DNA from: Methanobacteriaceae archaeon
GTDB lineage: Archaea > Methanobacteriota > Methanobacteria > Methanobacteriales > Methanobacteriaceae
Assembly (NCBI GenBank): GCA_017883605.1
Contig: JADGNH010000089.1
Coordinates: 1-7,835 of the forward strand
Direction of reading: 5' to 3'
Length of the DNA: 7,835 bases
Positions 1 to 5,775 of the stretch are shown here, piece by piece. The position numbers and the translations under genes are program-made. Position 1 is the first letter of the stretch. Every line of letters begins with the position of its first letter. The notes under the pieces were generated by a model. The model did not search any database and had not been told where the DNA came from. It saw nothing but the letters and a program-made list of their open reading frames with translations.

Positions 1-48
1 TTAAAATCGGAAACTGCAATCTGATACAATCTTCAGGAGGATTTTAAA

Positions 49-108
49 ATGCCAAGAGGCACTTTAAGAAGAGGAAGAAGAAGGGCTAGAAGAAGAATTC
101 GCAGATAA
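49..108 (+). CDS. Arginine-rich microprotein, 19 aa, unknown function
   Basis: The peptide reads MPRGTLRRGRRRARRRIRR, with 11 arginines in 19 residues and no acidic residue. The start is supported by a full AGGAGG at 35-40, eight bases before the ATG, as good a ribosome binding site as any in the window. No domain can be assigned. So basic a peptide could bind nucleic acid, ribosomes or acidic lipids, but this is inference from composition. The next gene downstream starts with a similar Arg block (GRGGARRRTRRRMM), so this could be a related short protein or a truncated paralogue. The frame after the TAA (IRKIKNISGKKF and on) does not resemble the rest of the downstream protein. The 89-base gap and common direction would allow one transcript for both. 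Its own promoter would lie at or before the window edge. Confidence 0.6.
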   Translation: MPRGTLRRGRRRARRRIRR

Positions 109-197
109 ATTAGAAAGATAAAAAATATTAGCGGTAAGAAATTTTCAGGAACGTCATTTATTAAGTAAAAATTTAAAATTTGGAGGTTTGTTATAAA

Positions 198-446
198 ATG
201 CCAGGTTTAGGACCAATGGGACGTGGAGGAGCTAGAAGAAGAACCAGAAGAAGAATGATGGCAGTGGGAGCAATGAGTAATCAGGGAGGTGATGATCAGG
301 GACAGCCAGAAAATGAAGCACCGCCAGCACGCGAAGATGAAGCTGTTTCAACTGATGATAGCTTAGAAAAATTAGTGAAATTAGCTAAACTCTTAAAAGA
401 CAAGGGAGTTATCACCGAATCAGAGTATGACCTATTATTTGGATAG
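198..446 (+). CDS. Arg-rich SHOCT-domain small protein, 82 aa
   Basis: The ATG at 198 is preferred because GGAGG lies at 182-186, eleven bases upstream; the TTG at 180 would place that site inside the gene. Residues 1-25 are a Gly/Arg/Met block (GRGGARRRTRRRMMAVG). Residues 26-52 form an acidic, Gln/Pro-rich linker. The last 28 residues match the SHOCT short C-terminal domain: an amphipathic LEKLVKLAKLLKDKG helix followed by VITESEYDLL. SHOCT domains usually sit at the ends of longer or membrane-linked proteins and are thought to mediate oligomerisation or protein contacts; no enzymatic activity is known for them. The family assignment is strong, the cellular role unknown. The Arg-rich N terminus resembles the microprotein just upstream, so the two may act together or share an ancestor. 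Confidence 0.85.
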   Translation: MPGLGPMGRGGARRRTRRRMMAVGAMSNQGGDDQGQPENEAPPAREDEAVSTDDSLEKLVKLAKLLKDKGVITESEYDLLFG

Positions 447-462
447 ATTATTACATAAAAAA

Positions 463-472
463 CTTATATTAT
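463..472 (+). promoter_or_regulatory. Archaeal TATA box for the small membrane protein gene
   Basis: CTTATATTAT follows an A-run that could serve as a BRE-like element. Transcription would start about 25 bases downstream, near 490-495, just ahead of the strong ribosome binding site at 509-517. Such a start would exclude the ATG at 482 from the message. Confidence 0.45.
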
Positions 473-508
473 ACAAAAAAAATGTTTAGAGGATTAAAAA
501 ATGTAACA

Positions 509-517
509 AGGAGGTGA
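509..517 (+). promoter_or_regulatory. Near-perfect ribosome binding site not followed by a normal start codon
   Basis: AGGAGGTGA would pair over nine bases with the archaeal 16S 3' end. Seven bases after GGAGG (510-514) stands AGG at 522-524, where ATG would be expected; the in-frame ATG comes only at 552. The codons between, from 525, encode ETQQASGGS in frame with the membrane protein, which suggests that the original start was at 522. Confidence 0.6.
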
Positions 518-551
518 AATTAGGGAGACACAACAAGCGAGTGGTGGTTCG

Positions 552-677
552 ATGATAGGGCTTGCCATTATTATCGGAATCATCATCCTGATATTTCCAT
601 TTTTAGTTTATTGGTTAGCTTGGTTTGCAGTATTCATGTTGTTCATTGGCGGCCTTGTTGCCTTAATGGCACGATAA
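552..677 (+). CDS. Small hydrophobic membrane protein, 41 aa (originally perhaps 51 aa)
   Basis: From the ATG at 552 the product is almost wholly hydrophobic: MIGLAIIIGIIILIFPFL, then VYWLAWFAVFMLFIGG and a short tail ending in MAR. This would form two closely spaced membrane helices, or one long one kinked at the proline. No family is recognised. The frame is open back to a TAA at 504-506, and the stretch from 522 adds (R)ETQQASGGS, a plausible short soluble N terminus. The excellent ribosome binding site at 509-517 fits a start at 522, where the codon is AGG instead of ATG. Translation may therefore start weakly at 552, or at the non-standard codon, or the base may be wrong. A TATA box lies at 463-472. 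Downstream T-runs at 718-724 could end the transcript. Confidence 0.6.
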   Translation: MIGLAIIIGIIILIFPFLVYWLAWFAVFMLFIGGLVALMAR

Positions 678-712
678 TTTCTAGTTATCTAACCTTGAAT
701 ACTGAAAATCTC

Positions 713-1286
713 TTAAATTTTTTTTAAATTTCTTTTTCCTTCTTGTTCTATGAGAATTTTTTTCAAAATTTTATCCAGACTAAGAATACTGATACCGGTA
801 TTTTCACCAACAACTTCCAGCTGCACCACCCAATCAGAATCTTTTGCCATCGGCCTTTAAATTAAATTTTTCAATTAATTCTTCTGATGTTCTGTCCATT
901 AATTCATCCTTTGATTTTATGTATTTTCTGCCCCTTAAATCACATATTAAATTAAATGAATCTCCAGGAGATACTTTATCACCAGCAAGATTAGCAACTT
1001 TTTCCAATATGCTATCTAACCGGGTCCTGACCACAGTTTCAATGGGAACAACCTTGGATATTACAGTGGTCGGAGTATTGGCAATAATTTTAACTGCTTC
1101 TAATGGTTCCATAATTAAATCTATTAAAATTACATTGGGAAAGTCAGATTCTTTAATATTCAACACTCTTTCATAATTTTGGAGTGCGAGTTGAATTTCT
1201 TCTGTTCCCACCAGTTCTTCACCTGCATTTTCATCTTTTTGCCCCTGTAGGGTAATCAATAGATTAAATGTTTCTGTTGGCCTTAT
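713..1286 (-). pseudogene. THUMP-domain protein, frameshifted and lacking ATG
   Basis: The main open frame runs from 1286 down to a TGA at 834-836 and contains TETFNLLITLQGQKDENAGEE, VVPIETVVRTRL and the THUMP-like CDLRGRKYIKSKDEL. The rest of the domain, DSDWVVQLEVVGENTGISIL, continues in the next frame to a TAA at 713-715. Removing one base from the AAAA tract (842-845) joins them as KADGKDSDWVVQLEVV, about 190 residues. THUMP domains bind RNA in tRNA-modifying proteins; this one resembles stand-alone Tan1-like archaeal proteins, so a role in tRNA modification is inferred. At the 5' end a GGGGGTGG ribosome binding site (1291-1298) is followed after seven bases by ATA (1286-1284) instead of ATG. 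The only standard in-frame start is TTG at 1259, which would cut off the conserved-looking TETFNL segment. It is either a real pseudogene or a sequence with errors. Confidence 0.7.
718..739 (+). terminator. Oligo-T run after the small membrane protein
   Basis: Eight consecutive T at 717-724, then TTTCTTTTT, lie about 40 bases after the TAA at 675-677. Archaeal transcription commonly stops at such T-tracts without a hairpin. The run overlaps the 3' end of the convergent THUMP gene. Confidence 0.35.
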
Positions 1287-1451
1287 AAGACCACCCCCTT
1301 AATTAAATTATGTAGATGAATGATATTAAAATTAATGGATCTACAGCATCAAATTAGGTGATAATGGACTGAGCAAATAATGGCAGAAGGTATTGTTTGA
1401 CAGAGAAAGTATTGATGATTTATTCAAGAATTAATAAATTAGGTTTCATAG

Positions 1452-1846
1452 TTAGAATGAATTTCTTATAAAAAAAAAGGTTAAAATTAAGTTACAGTTT
1501 AAATTGTATTTAAATGTATTAATACACACAGATAGGGGCTTTAACCCAACTATTTTGAAGATTTTTTGCAAATTCAGCCCATCATATTTTCCAAATTCAT
1601 CTACCAGGCACGGTCTAATTCTTTTCATTAGAATGTTTTAATTAAAGTTCATCAAACTTCTTCTTTGAAACACTCGGAAAGTATCCCAAACTTTAGAAAC
1701 AAAGCCGCCTTTTTTATCGGAATTCCAGCACATTTCATGGGCAAACTTTCGTAAGTTTCTAAATTTGAGGTCTTAATTTACTAAAACTTCCCTTTCATAG
1801 CCATGGGTGAAATAAATTTGTTATCCGCATCTTCCAGTCTTAAATC
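1452..1846 (-). pseudogene. Possible decayed coding sequence, unidentified
   Basis: Reading the minus strand from 1820 to 1452 in one frame gives protein-like text with only two internal TAA codons (1773-1775 and 1638-1640). Stretches include DLKFRNLRKFAHEMCW, GGFVSKVWDTFRVFQRRS and RPCLVDEFGKYDGLNLQKIF. A second frame over 1784-1846 reads DLRLEDADNKFISPMAMKGKF. There is no ribosome binding site before the ATG at 1628 (58 codons to the stop at 1452-1454). The composition (Trp, Cys, His, few low-complexity runs) is more protein-like than the surrounding AT-rich DNA, but I recognise no family and chance cannot be excluded. Confidence 0.25.
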
Positions 1847-1951
1847 TTAGAAACATCGGAAGGATAAGTTTTCAAACAACTTCTGTCGCAACAGTAAATA
1901 GATAATTAGTTGTTTATTGTTTATAGCACCAGTAAGGAAAAATTCATGAAG

Positions 1952-1961
1952 TATATAAAAG
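1952..1961 (+). promoter_or_regulatory. TATA-box-like site ahead of the 20-bp repeats
   Basis: TATATAAAAG is a strong archaeal TATA match. A start about 25 bases downstream (near 1980-1985) would transcribe the tandem repeat at 2001-2058, which ends in seven T. No open frame follows, so any product would be a short RNA. This is a sequence-pattern inference only. Confidence 0.3.
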
Positions 1962-2000
1962 CAAACTTTTATTAACTTCTTGTAACAAACTATTTATTAG

Positions 2001-2058
2001 AAATTAATTGGTTTTTATAAGAATTAATTGGTTTTTATAAGAATTAATTGGTTTTTTT
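2001..2058. repeat. 20-bp tandem repeat, three copies
   Basis: The unit GAATTAATTGGTTTTTATAA repeats at exactly 20 bases: 2001-2020 (first base A), 2021-2040, and 2041-2058 with the end replaced by a T7 run. AATTAATT within each unit is self-complementary. The period is close to two helical turns, which would suit repeated protein binding, or it may be simple slippage-type duplication. Confidence 0.85.
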
Positions 2059-2362
2059 CCATTTTTTCAAATTATAATGAATTACCAAAGGTTTTAACTA
2101 ATTGTTCATTAAACTTCGTGAAAAAGTGATTTTGAGTGTTTAAGGAACACATGATAAGTTTATCTGATATTAAGTTTTAATAAGTTACCTTATTCACTAT
2201 AATTGATTTTTCATGTATTTTTTTGATTCGATGATAATTATTTTTAAGAAAAATCGATTTAAGATTCTCTTTTGGGAAATAATTATTATTAATGAGTATT
2301 TTATTTTAAGAAAATTGATATTATTTATATGAAAATTATTTATTTATATTTAATATCTATTT

Positions 2363-2367
2363 GGAGG
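2363..2367 (+). promoter_or_regulatory. Ribosome binding site of the 94-aa gene
   Basis: GGAGG lies ten bases before the ATG at 2378. Upstream, TATTTATATG (2323-2332) and a second TATA-like stretch (2341-2353) are candidate promoters; the first places the transcript start near 2353. Confidence 0.6.
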
Positions 2368-2377
2368 ATTAGATTAA

Positions 2378-2662
2378 ATGGTTAAACACATAATAGACTT
2401 TGAAACACGTACAGATCCATATAAAATGACTTTACAGCCCAAATTACTAAAACCCCGAGATTTGGCTGTTTTAAATGGAATAGTAATGCCACTACTCAAA
2501 AAACAAAAAATTAAACTTAACGATGTGGCAGAATCATTCAAATCTCTTTTACATCCATTAAACATTGAAAAGATAAAAGAAAACCGCCCATTCTATATAT
2601 TCATGAAAGGAGAGACTTCAAGAAGAAAAAAATTAAAAGTTTTAATAACACCAGAAAAATAA
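2378..2662 (+). CDS. Conserved-looking hypothetical protein, 94 aa
   Basis: I do not recognise a family. The start is well supported by GGAGG at 2363-2367. The product is soluble and basic, with no signal peptide or membrane segment and no cysteine. Residues 1-17 (MVKHIIDFETRTDPYKM) look strand-rich. Residues 22-65 carry LLKPRDLAVLNGIVMPLLKKQ and KLNDVAESFKSLLHPLNIEKI, probably helices. The end (YIFMKGETSRRKKLKVLITPEK) is rich in Lys/Arg and could be a beta-hairpin with a basic patch. The helix-turn-helix-like middle and basic tail would be compatible with nucleic acid binding, but this is a guess from composition. It stands alone on its strand, between the gene-poor region and the defence cluster, with its own promoter, ribosome binding site and terminator-like end. 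Confidence 0.75.
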   Translation: MVKHIIDFETRTDPYKMTLQPKLLKPRDLAVLNGIVMPLLKKQKIKLNDVAESFKSLLHPLNIEKIKENRPFYIFMKGETSRRKKLKVLITPEK

Positions 2663-2666
2663 CAGC

Positions 2667-2711
2667 TAGATAAGACTTTTTAGCCTATCTAAAGAGTTGG
2701 TGTTCTTTTTT
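2667..2711 (+). terminator. Hairpin and T-run after the 94-aa gene
   Basis: TAGATA (2667-2672) pairs with TATCTA (2686-2691) around a T-rich loop, and CTTTTTTATTTT follows at 2705-2716. It begins five bases after the stop codon. Confidence 0.5.
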
Positions 2712-2716
2712 ATTTT

Positions 2717-2942
2717 GAGGTGAACTTCTTAATAAATTTTTAAGATAAAAAAAGTTTTCTGTAATTAGTATGACGAATTCAACTTCGTCCAATAAGGATA
2801 CAATACGTCATTGGGACTTAATTTTATTGGCAAAATAGTGAAGTGATGAATATATTTTTGTGTGGAATAAAAAAAGTTGATGAATTAAGCTCCGAATGGT
2901 GAATAAAAAAAATAAAAATTTAAGTATTTATTGAAAATTTTA
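2717..2942. other. Intergenic DNA between convergent genes with one short stem-loop
   Basis: The only clear structure is GACGAA (2772-2777) against TTCGTC (2784-2789), a six-base stem with a six-base loop. The remainder is AT-rich with A-runs that would be U-tracts on the minus strand. No gene was seen. Confidence 0.5.
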
Positions 2943-2950
2943 AAAAAAAG
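2904..2950 (-). terminator. U-tract terminators after rubrerythrin
   Basis: On the minus strand, T8 at 2950-2943 begins three bases after the rubrerythrin stop codon, and a further T-rich run lies at 2916-2904. This matches the hairpin-independent oligo-T termination known in methanogens and would end the minus-strand defence transcripts. Confidence 0.5.
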
Positions 2951-2953
2951 GAG

Positions 2954-3535
2954 TTAGTATTCCTCACATTCAATTTGGAAGTATTTTGGGGGATGATCAC
3001 AGGAAGGACATTTTTCTGGAGGCTCCATTCCCACGTGTATATATCCACATTTTCTGCAAACCCATTCAACTTCTTTATCTTTTTTGAATACCGTACCGGC
3101 TTCTATTTCCTTTAAAATTTGAGTAAATCTTTTCTCATGATGCTCTTCTACTCGGCCTATGGACCTTAATCTGTCAGCAATCTCCTTTAAACCTTCCTCT
3201 TCAGCTAAATCTGCAAATTCAGGGTACATTTCAGTAGTTTCGTGATGTTCGCCAGCGATTGTATCTTTAAGATTTTCGACCGTGGTTCCCAGAACTGTTG
3301 AAGCTCCTGCTTCCACTGTGATTTCTTCTGGAACTTCCTCTATTTCTTTTAACCCGTTGATCATCCTCATTGCCCATTTAGCATGTTCCCTTTCATTTTC
3401 CGCGGTGTTAAGGAAGATTTCAGAAAGCTGTTCATATCCCTCTTTTTTTGCAGCCTTTGCATACAGGGTATATCGATTTCTTGCCTGACTTTCACCAATA
3501 AAAGCTTTTATTAGATTTTCCATGGTTTTTTTCAT
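2954..3535 (-). CDS. rbr: Rubrerythrin (diiron peroxidase with rubredoxin domain), 193 aa
   Basis: Rubrerythrin reduces H2O2 to water in the cytoplasm of anaerobes, taking electrons through its rubredoxin site. The N-terminal ferritin-like domain (about 1-145) carries the expected diiron ligands: Glu15 in IGESQARNRY, Glu48 and His51 in ENEREHAKW, Glu96 and Glu99 in GEHHETTEMY, and the Glu/His cluster 130-134 in VEEHHEKRF. The C-terminal rubredoxin domain has Cys160-x2-Cys163 and Cys176-x2-Cys179, binding one iron. Length is normal. The start at 3535 (MKKTMENL) is preferred over the codon at 3550, because GAGGTG at 3543-3548 lies seven bases before it and would otherwise be inside the gene. 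It is the last gene of the minus-strand defence group, but its upstream gap holds its own TATA boxes and repeated operator-like sites, so it is probably also transcribed separately. Confidence 0.97.
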   Translation of the reverse strand: MKKTMENLIKAFIGESQARNRYTLYAKAAKKEGYEQLSEIFLNTAENEREHAKWAMRMINGLKEIEEVPEEITVEAGASTVLGTTVENLKDTIAGEHHETTEMYPEFADLAEEEGLKEIADRLRSIGRVEEHHEKRFTQILKEIEAGTVFKKDKEVEWVCRKCGYIHVGMEPPEKCPSCDHPPKYFQIECEEY

Positions 3536-3558
3536 AGTAACACACCTCATTTTTTTTT

Positions 3559-3654
3559 AAGTCAAATTTATTAATGAACCTAAGTCAAAATAGCAAATTT
3601 ATAAAATACGATTACTAATGACCCTAAGTCAAATAACAATTTATAAAGTCAAAT
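3559..3654 (-). promoter_or_regulatory. Rubrerythrin promoter with duplicated TATA and four TTTGACTT elements
   Basis: TTTATAAA occurs at 3598-3605 and again at 3640-3647. TTTGACTT (read on the minus strand; AAGTCAAA on plus) occurs four times in the same direction, beginning at plus positions 3559, 3582, 3626 and 3646. The steps of 23, 44 and 20 bases are close to whole helical turns. The middle two copies are part of dyads: TGAC-N5-GTCA at 3619-3631 (perfect) and a near copy at 3575-3587. About 35 bp appear to be duplicated (3571-3606 against 3615-3648). The first dyad would cover the transcript start for the TATA at 3598-3605, a position suited to repression. The binding protein is unknown. 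Confidence 0.65.
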
Positions 3655-4211
3655 TATTTAAAATATTTAGCGAATACTTTTTCAACATCTTCAGGTTCTT
3701 TTAATATGAAGGTTTCATACATTTTAGACAGTCTTTGGACATGTTCAACGTCTTCTTTTCTTATGGTAATTTTCAAATCCTTTCCATCAGGGAGTTTGGT
3801 AATAGTAACTCCTTCCTCGTAATCAGAGGGCATTATATAAATGGGAACATCTGCTTTTTGGCCCATAATCGCTGCATTAGAAATCAGGGTGTCTCCCATT
3901 CTCACGGATATTTTGGCCACGGGGTTGGAGGTAGCGGGTGCGATTAACATGAATTCATACTTACCTAACTGGATATTACCTGCTAAAAAGGGTGCATTGG
4001 CATTTATCTCAACCCAAATCTTATCAAAATTTGTTTCTAATTCATTGGATATCCCATAATATTTCACAACCTGGTCTCCAGATTTTGAGATAAAAACTTC
4101 TATATCCACCTGGTCCTGGTACTCTTTTTTTATTTTTTTCATAACTTTGATAGTTTCCAATATTTTATCACCGGCGCCGGTAATTCCCCAGGCCACTTTT
4201 ACCCTTACCAT
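3654..4211 (-). CDS. afpA: Archaeoflavoprotein, AfpA / MJ0208 family, 185 aa
   Basis: This is a cytoplasmic FMN-binding flavoprotein of the flavoprotein/dihydromethanopterin-reductase-like fold. The start at 4211 (MVRVKVAWGITGAGDK) is chosen because GGAGGT at 4219-4224 lies seven bases upstream; the codon at 4226 would include it. Family features are the opening VAWGITGAGDKI loop, VEINANAPFLAGNIQLGKYEFMLIAPATSNPVAKI (about 66-100), where APATSN resembles the flavin-contacting motif, and SVRMGDTLISNAAI followed by DVPIYIMPSD. The A. fulgidus AfpA is known as an FMN protein that takes electrons from ferredoxin. No cysteine motif for an Fe-S cluster is present, which argues against the DmrX/iron-sulfur type. 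Position between catalase and rubrerythrin suggests it passes electrons toward oxygen defence, for example to the rubredoxin site of rubrerythrin; this is inference. The gap from the catalase stop is 56 bases. Confidence 0.9.
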   Translation of the reverse strand: MVRVKVAWGITGAGDKILETIKVMKKIKKEYQDQVDIEVFISKSGDQVVKYYGISNELETNFDKIWVEINANAPFLAGNIQLGKYEFMLIAPATSNPVAKISVRMGDTLISNAAIMGQKADVPIYIMPSDYEEGVTITKLPDGKDLKITIRKEDVEHVQRLSKMYETFILKEPEDVEKVFAKYFK

Positions 4212-4238
4212 AGTGGATACCTCCAAATCTTAAAAATT

Positions 4239-4267
4239 TAGGTATAGAAATGTCCCAACCATACCTA
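4239..4267. repeat. 7-bp inverted repeat between catalase and archaeoflavoprotein
   Basis: TAGGTAT (4239-4245) and ATACCTA (4261-4267) are perfect complements separated by 15 bases, directly after the catalase stop codon and 15 bases before the archaeoflavoprotein ribosome binding site. It could be a weak mRNA hairpin shaping the operon message, or an operator. There is no T-run after it. Confidence 0.5.
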
Positions 4268-5716
4268 TTAAAGTCCCAGTCCGTTTTCCACACGTTTTTC
4301 TAACTCTGAGTCAGTTTTGGATAAATTATTAAGCATTCGCGTTTGTATTGGTTCATCTGCATTTCTCAGGGAGTCAGCTATATTGTCAACCAGATGCTCC
4401 TGGTCAATTTTTCCAAGAGAACGGTATTTATCTCCCGCCTGCTCAAAATCATTGGTTAAATTAATTTTTTGGCGAGTTATAACCCCTTCAACACGCTGTT
4501 CTTCCGTGGGCGATGTTGGTGCCTCAGAAGGCATTCCATCGGCCAATGTGTTTGGTTCATAATTAACAGTGCCCCCTCCATACGGGGCATATTGCATTGG
4601 CCCGTCACGTTGATTATTGTTGACCTCCGCTAAGGGGCGGTTGATTGGTAATTGTAGATAATTAGGTCCCACCCGATATCTCTGTGTGTCGGCATAGGAG
4701 AATGCCCTACCCTGTAGAAGTTTATCCGCTGAAAGATCGATTCCAGGCACGATTGATGACGGAGAGAAAGCGGCTTGTTCTACTTCAGCAAAGTAATTTT
4801 CTGGGTTGCGGTTAAGCACCATCTTTCCCACCGGCATTAGGGGGAACCTGTCCTCAGGCCAGGTCTTGGTGGGATCCAGGGGATCAAAGCTTTGATTAAA
4901 TTCTTCACTGATTTCCATCATCTGAACATTCAGTTCATATTCCACTGTCCCTCCTGATGCAATGGTTTCATAAAGGTCCCTGGTGGCGATGTCCGGGTCT
5001 TCTCCAGCCAGGCGGTTTGCTTCATGCCGATCTATGGTTTCTACTCCTAACTTTGGTTTCCAGTGATACTTAATATAGACTGCTTTTCCTTCTTTATTCA
5101 CCCACTTATAGGTGTTTACACCAAAACCTTCCATTTTCCGATAGCTTTTAACTGTACCCCGGTCAGAGAAAAGCCAGGTTATCATGTGAGTTGATTCTGG
5201 AGTTAAGGAAATGAAGTCCCAGAAACGACTGTTTGCCGATGAACTGGTTGGTATATTAGTATCCGGTGCAGGTTTAAAGGCATGCACCATATCAGGGAAT
5301 TTGATGGCATCTCTAATAAAAAAAACCGGTAGATTGTTACCCACCAGATCGTAATTTCCCTCTTCTGTGTAAAACTTTACAGCAAAACCTCTAGGATCCC
5401 TGACCGTGTCTGCTGAACCCCTGGCACCCACTACTGTCGAGAAGCGGACGAAAACTGGAGTCTGCTTATCAGGATCCTGAAGAAATTTGGCTTTAGTGTA
5501 CTTTTCCATACTGTTTTTAACCTGGAAGTATCCATGCGCACCAGCCCCCCGGGCATGAACAACACGCTCCGGGATCCTCTCCCGATCAAAGTTTGCGAGC
5601 TTCTCAATTAAATGCACATCCTGCAGTAAAACGGGTCCACGTTCACCTACAGTAATCGAATTTTGATTGTCGGTAACCGGGACCCCCTGATTAGTTGTAA
5701 GTTTTTTATCTTTCAA
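4268..5716 (-). CDS. katA: Monofunctional haem catalase (clade 3 type), 482 aa
   Basis: The enzyme converts H2O2 to water and O2 using haem b. The distal His54 is in RVVHARGAGAHG, Asn127 in DLVGNNLPVFFIRD, and the proximal haem ligand Tyr341 in GRAFSYADTQRYRVGPNY. The rest of the barrel, wrapping loop and helical tail are complete. TTG at 5716 is chosen as start: it gives MKDKKLTTNQGVPVTDNQNS, a typical catalase beginning, and puts His and Asn at 54 and 127 as in Proteus mirabilis catalase. GGGGGTTGAT lies just upstream. The ATG at 5758 would add 14 atypical residues (MINRNLNQIWGLIL) and has only a weak AGGA. The gene looks more GC-rich than its neighbours. Catalases of methanogens are generally thought to come from bacteria, so lateral origin is likely. 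It is divergent from the Fur-like regulator, with dyad sites between them. Confidence 0.96.
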   Translation of the reverse strand: MKDKKLTTNQGVPVTDNQNSITVGERGPVLLQDVHLIEKLANFDRERIPERVVHARGAGAHGYFQVKNSMEKYTKAKFLQDPDKQTPVFVRFSTVVGARGSADTVRDPRGFAVKFYTEEGNYDLVGNNLPVFFIRDAIKFPDMVHAFKPAPDTNIPTSSSANSRFWDFISLTPESTHMITWLFSDRGTVKSYRKMEGFGVNTYKWVNKEGKAVYIKYHWKPKLGVETIDRHEANRLAGEDPDIATRDLYETIASGGTVEYELNVQMMEISEEFNQSFDPLDPTKTWPEDRFPLMPVGKMVLNRNPENYFAEVEQAAFSPSSIVPGIDLSADKLLQGRAFSYADTQRYRVGPNYLQLPINRPLAEVNNNQRDGPMQYAPYGGGTVNYEPNTLADGMPSEAPTSPTEEQRVEGVITRQKINLTNDFEQAGDKYRSLGKIDQEHLVDNIADSLRNADEPIQTRMLNNLSKTDSELEKRVENGLGL

Positions 5717-5775
5717 AAGTATCAACCCCCATATTTGATTTAAATTCCTATTGATCATTTCCTAAATTAATTATT

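Larger units (their letters stand above)
1287..2377. other. 1.1-kb AT-rich region without an intact gene
   Basis: No open frame with a convincing ribosome binding site was found on either strand. The part at 1452-1846 has codon-like stretches on the minus strand broken by stops. The part at 1950-2060 holds a TATA-like site and a 20-bp tandem repeat. The rest, especially 2060-2340, is very AT-rich with many T- and A-runs and shows nothing further that can be supported; no tRNA-like cloverleaf was seen. Confidence 0.6.

Noticed and set aside
501..506. ATGTAA start-stop minimal ORF before the membrane protein
   Set aside because: Only a weak GAGG lies upstream, and such six-base words are expected by chance in AT-rich DNA.
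482..517. Possible leader peptide MFRGLKNVTRR ending within the ribosome binding site
   Set aside because: The TATA box at 463-472 would start transcription after this ATG, and no ribosome binding site precedes it.
844..1176. 110-codon plus-strand open frame
   Set aside because: It lies antisense to the THUMP gene, has no ribosome binding site, and its Ser/Leu/Ile-rich text is typical of a reverse-complement shadow.
1620..2110. Similar words GTTCATCAAACTTC and GTTCATTAAACTTC as flanking repeats of a mobile element
   Set aside because: Only about 13 of 14 bases match, both in AT-rich DNA, with no transposase or terminal inverted repeats between them.
2374..2565. 63-codon minus-strand open frame
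   Set aside because: It is antisense to the well-supported 94-residue gene and lacks start signals.
4317..4562. 81-codon plus-strand open frame inside catalase
   Set aside because: It is a shadow of the catalase C-terminal coding sequence with no start signals.
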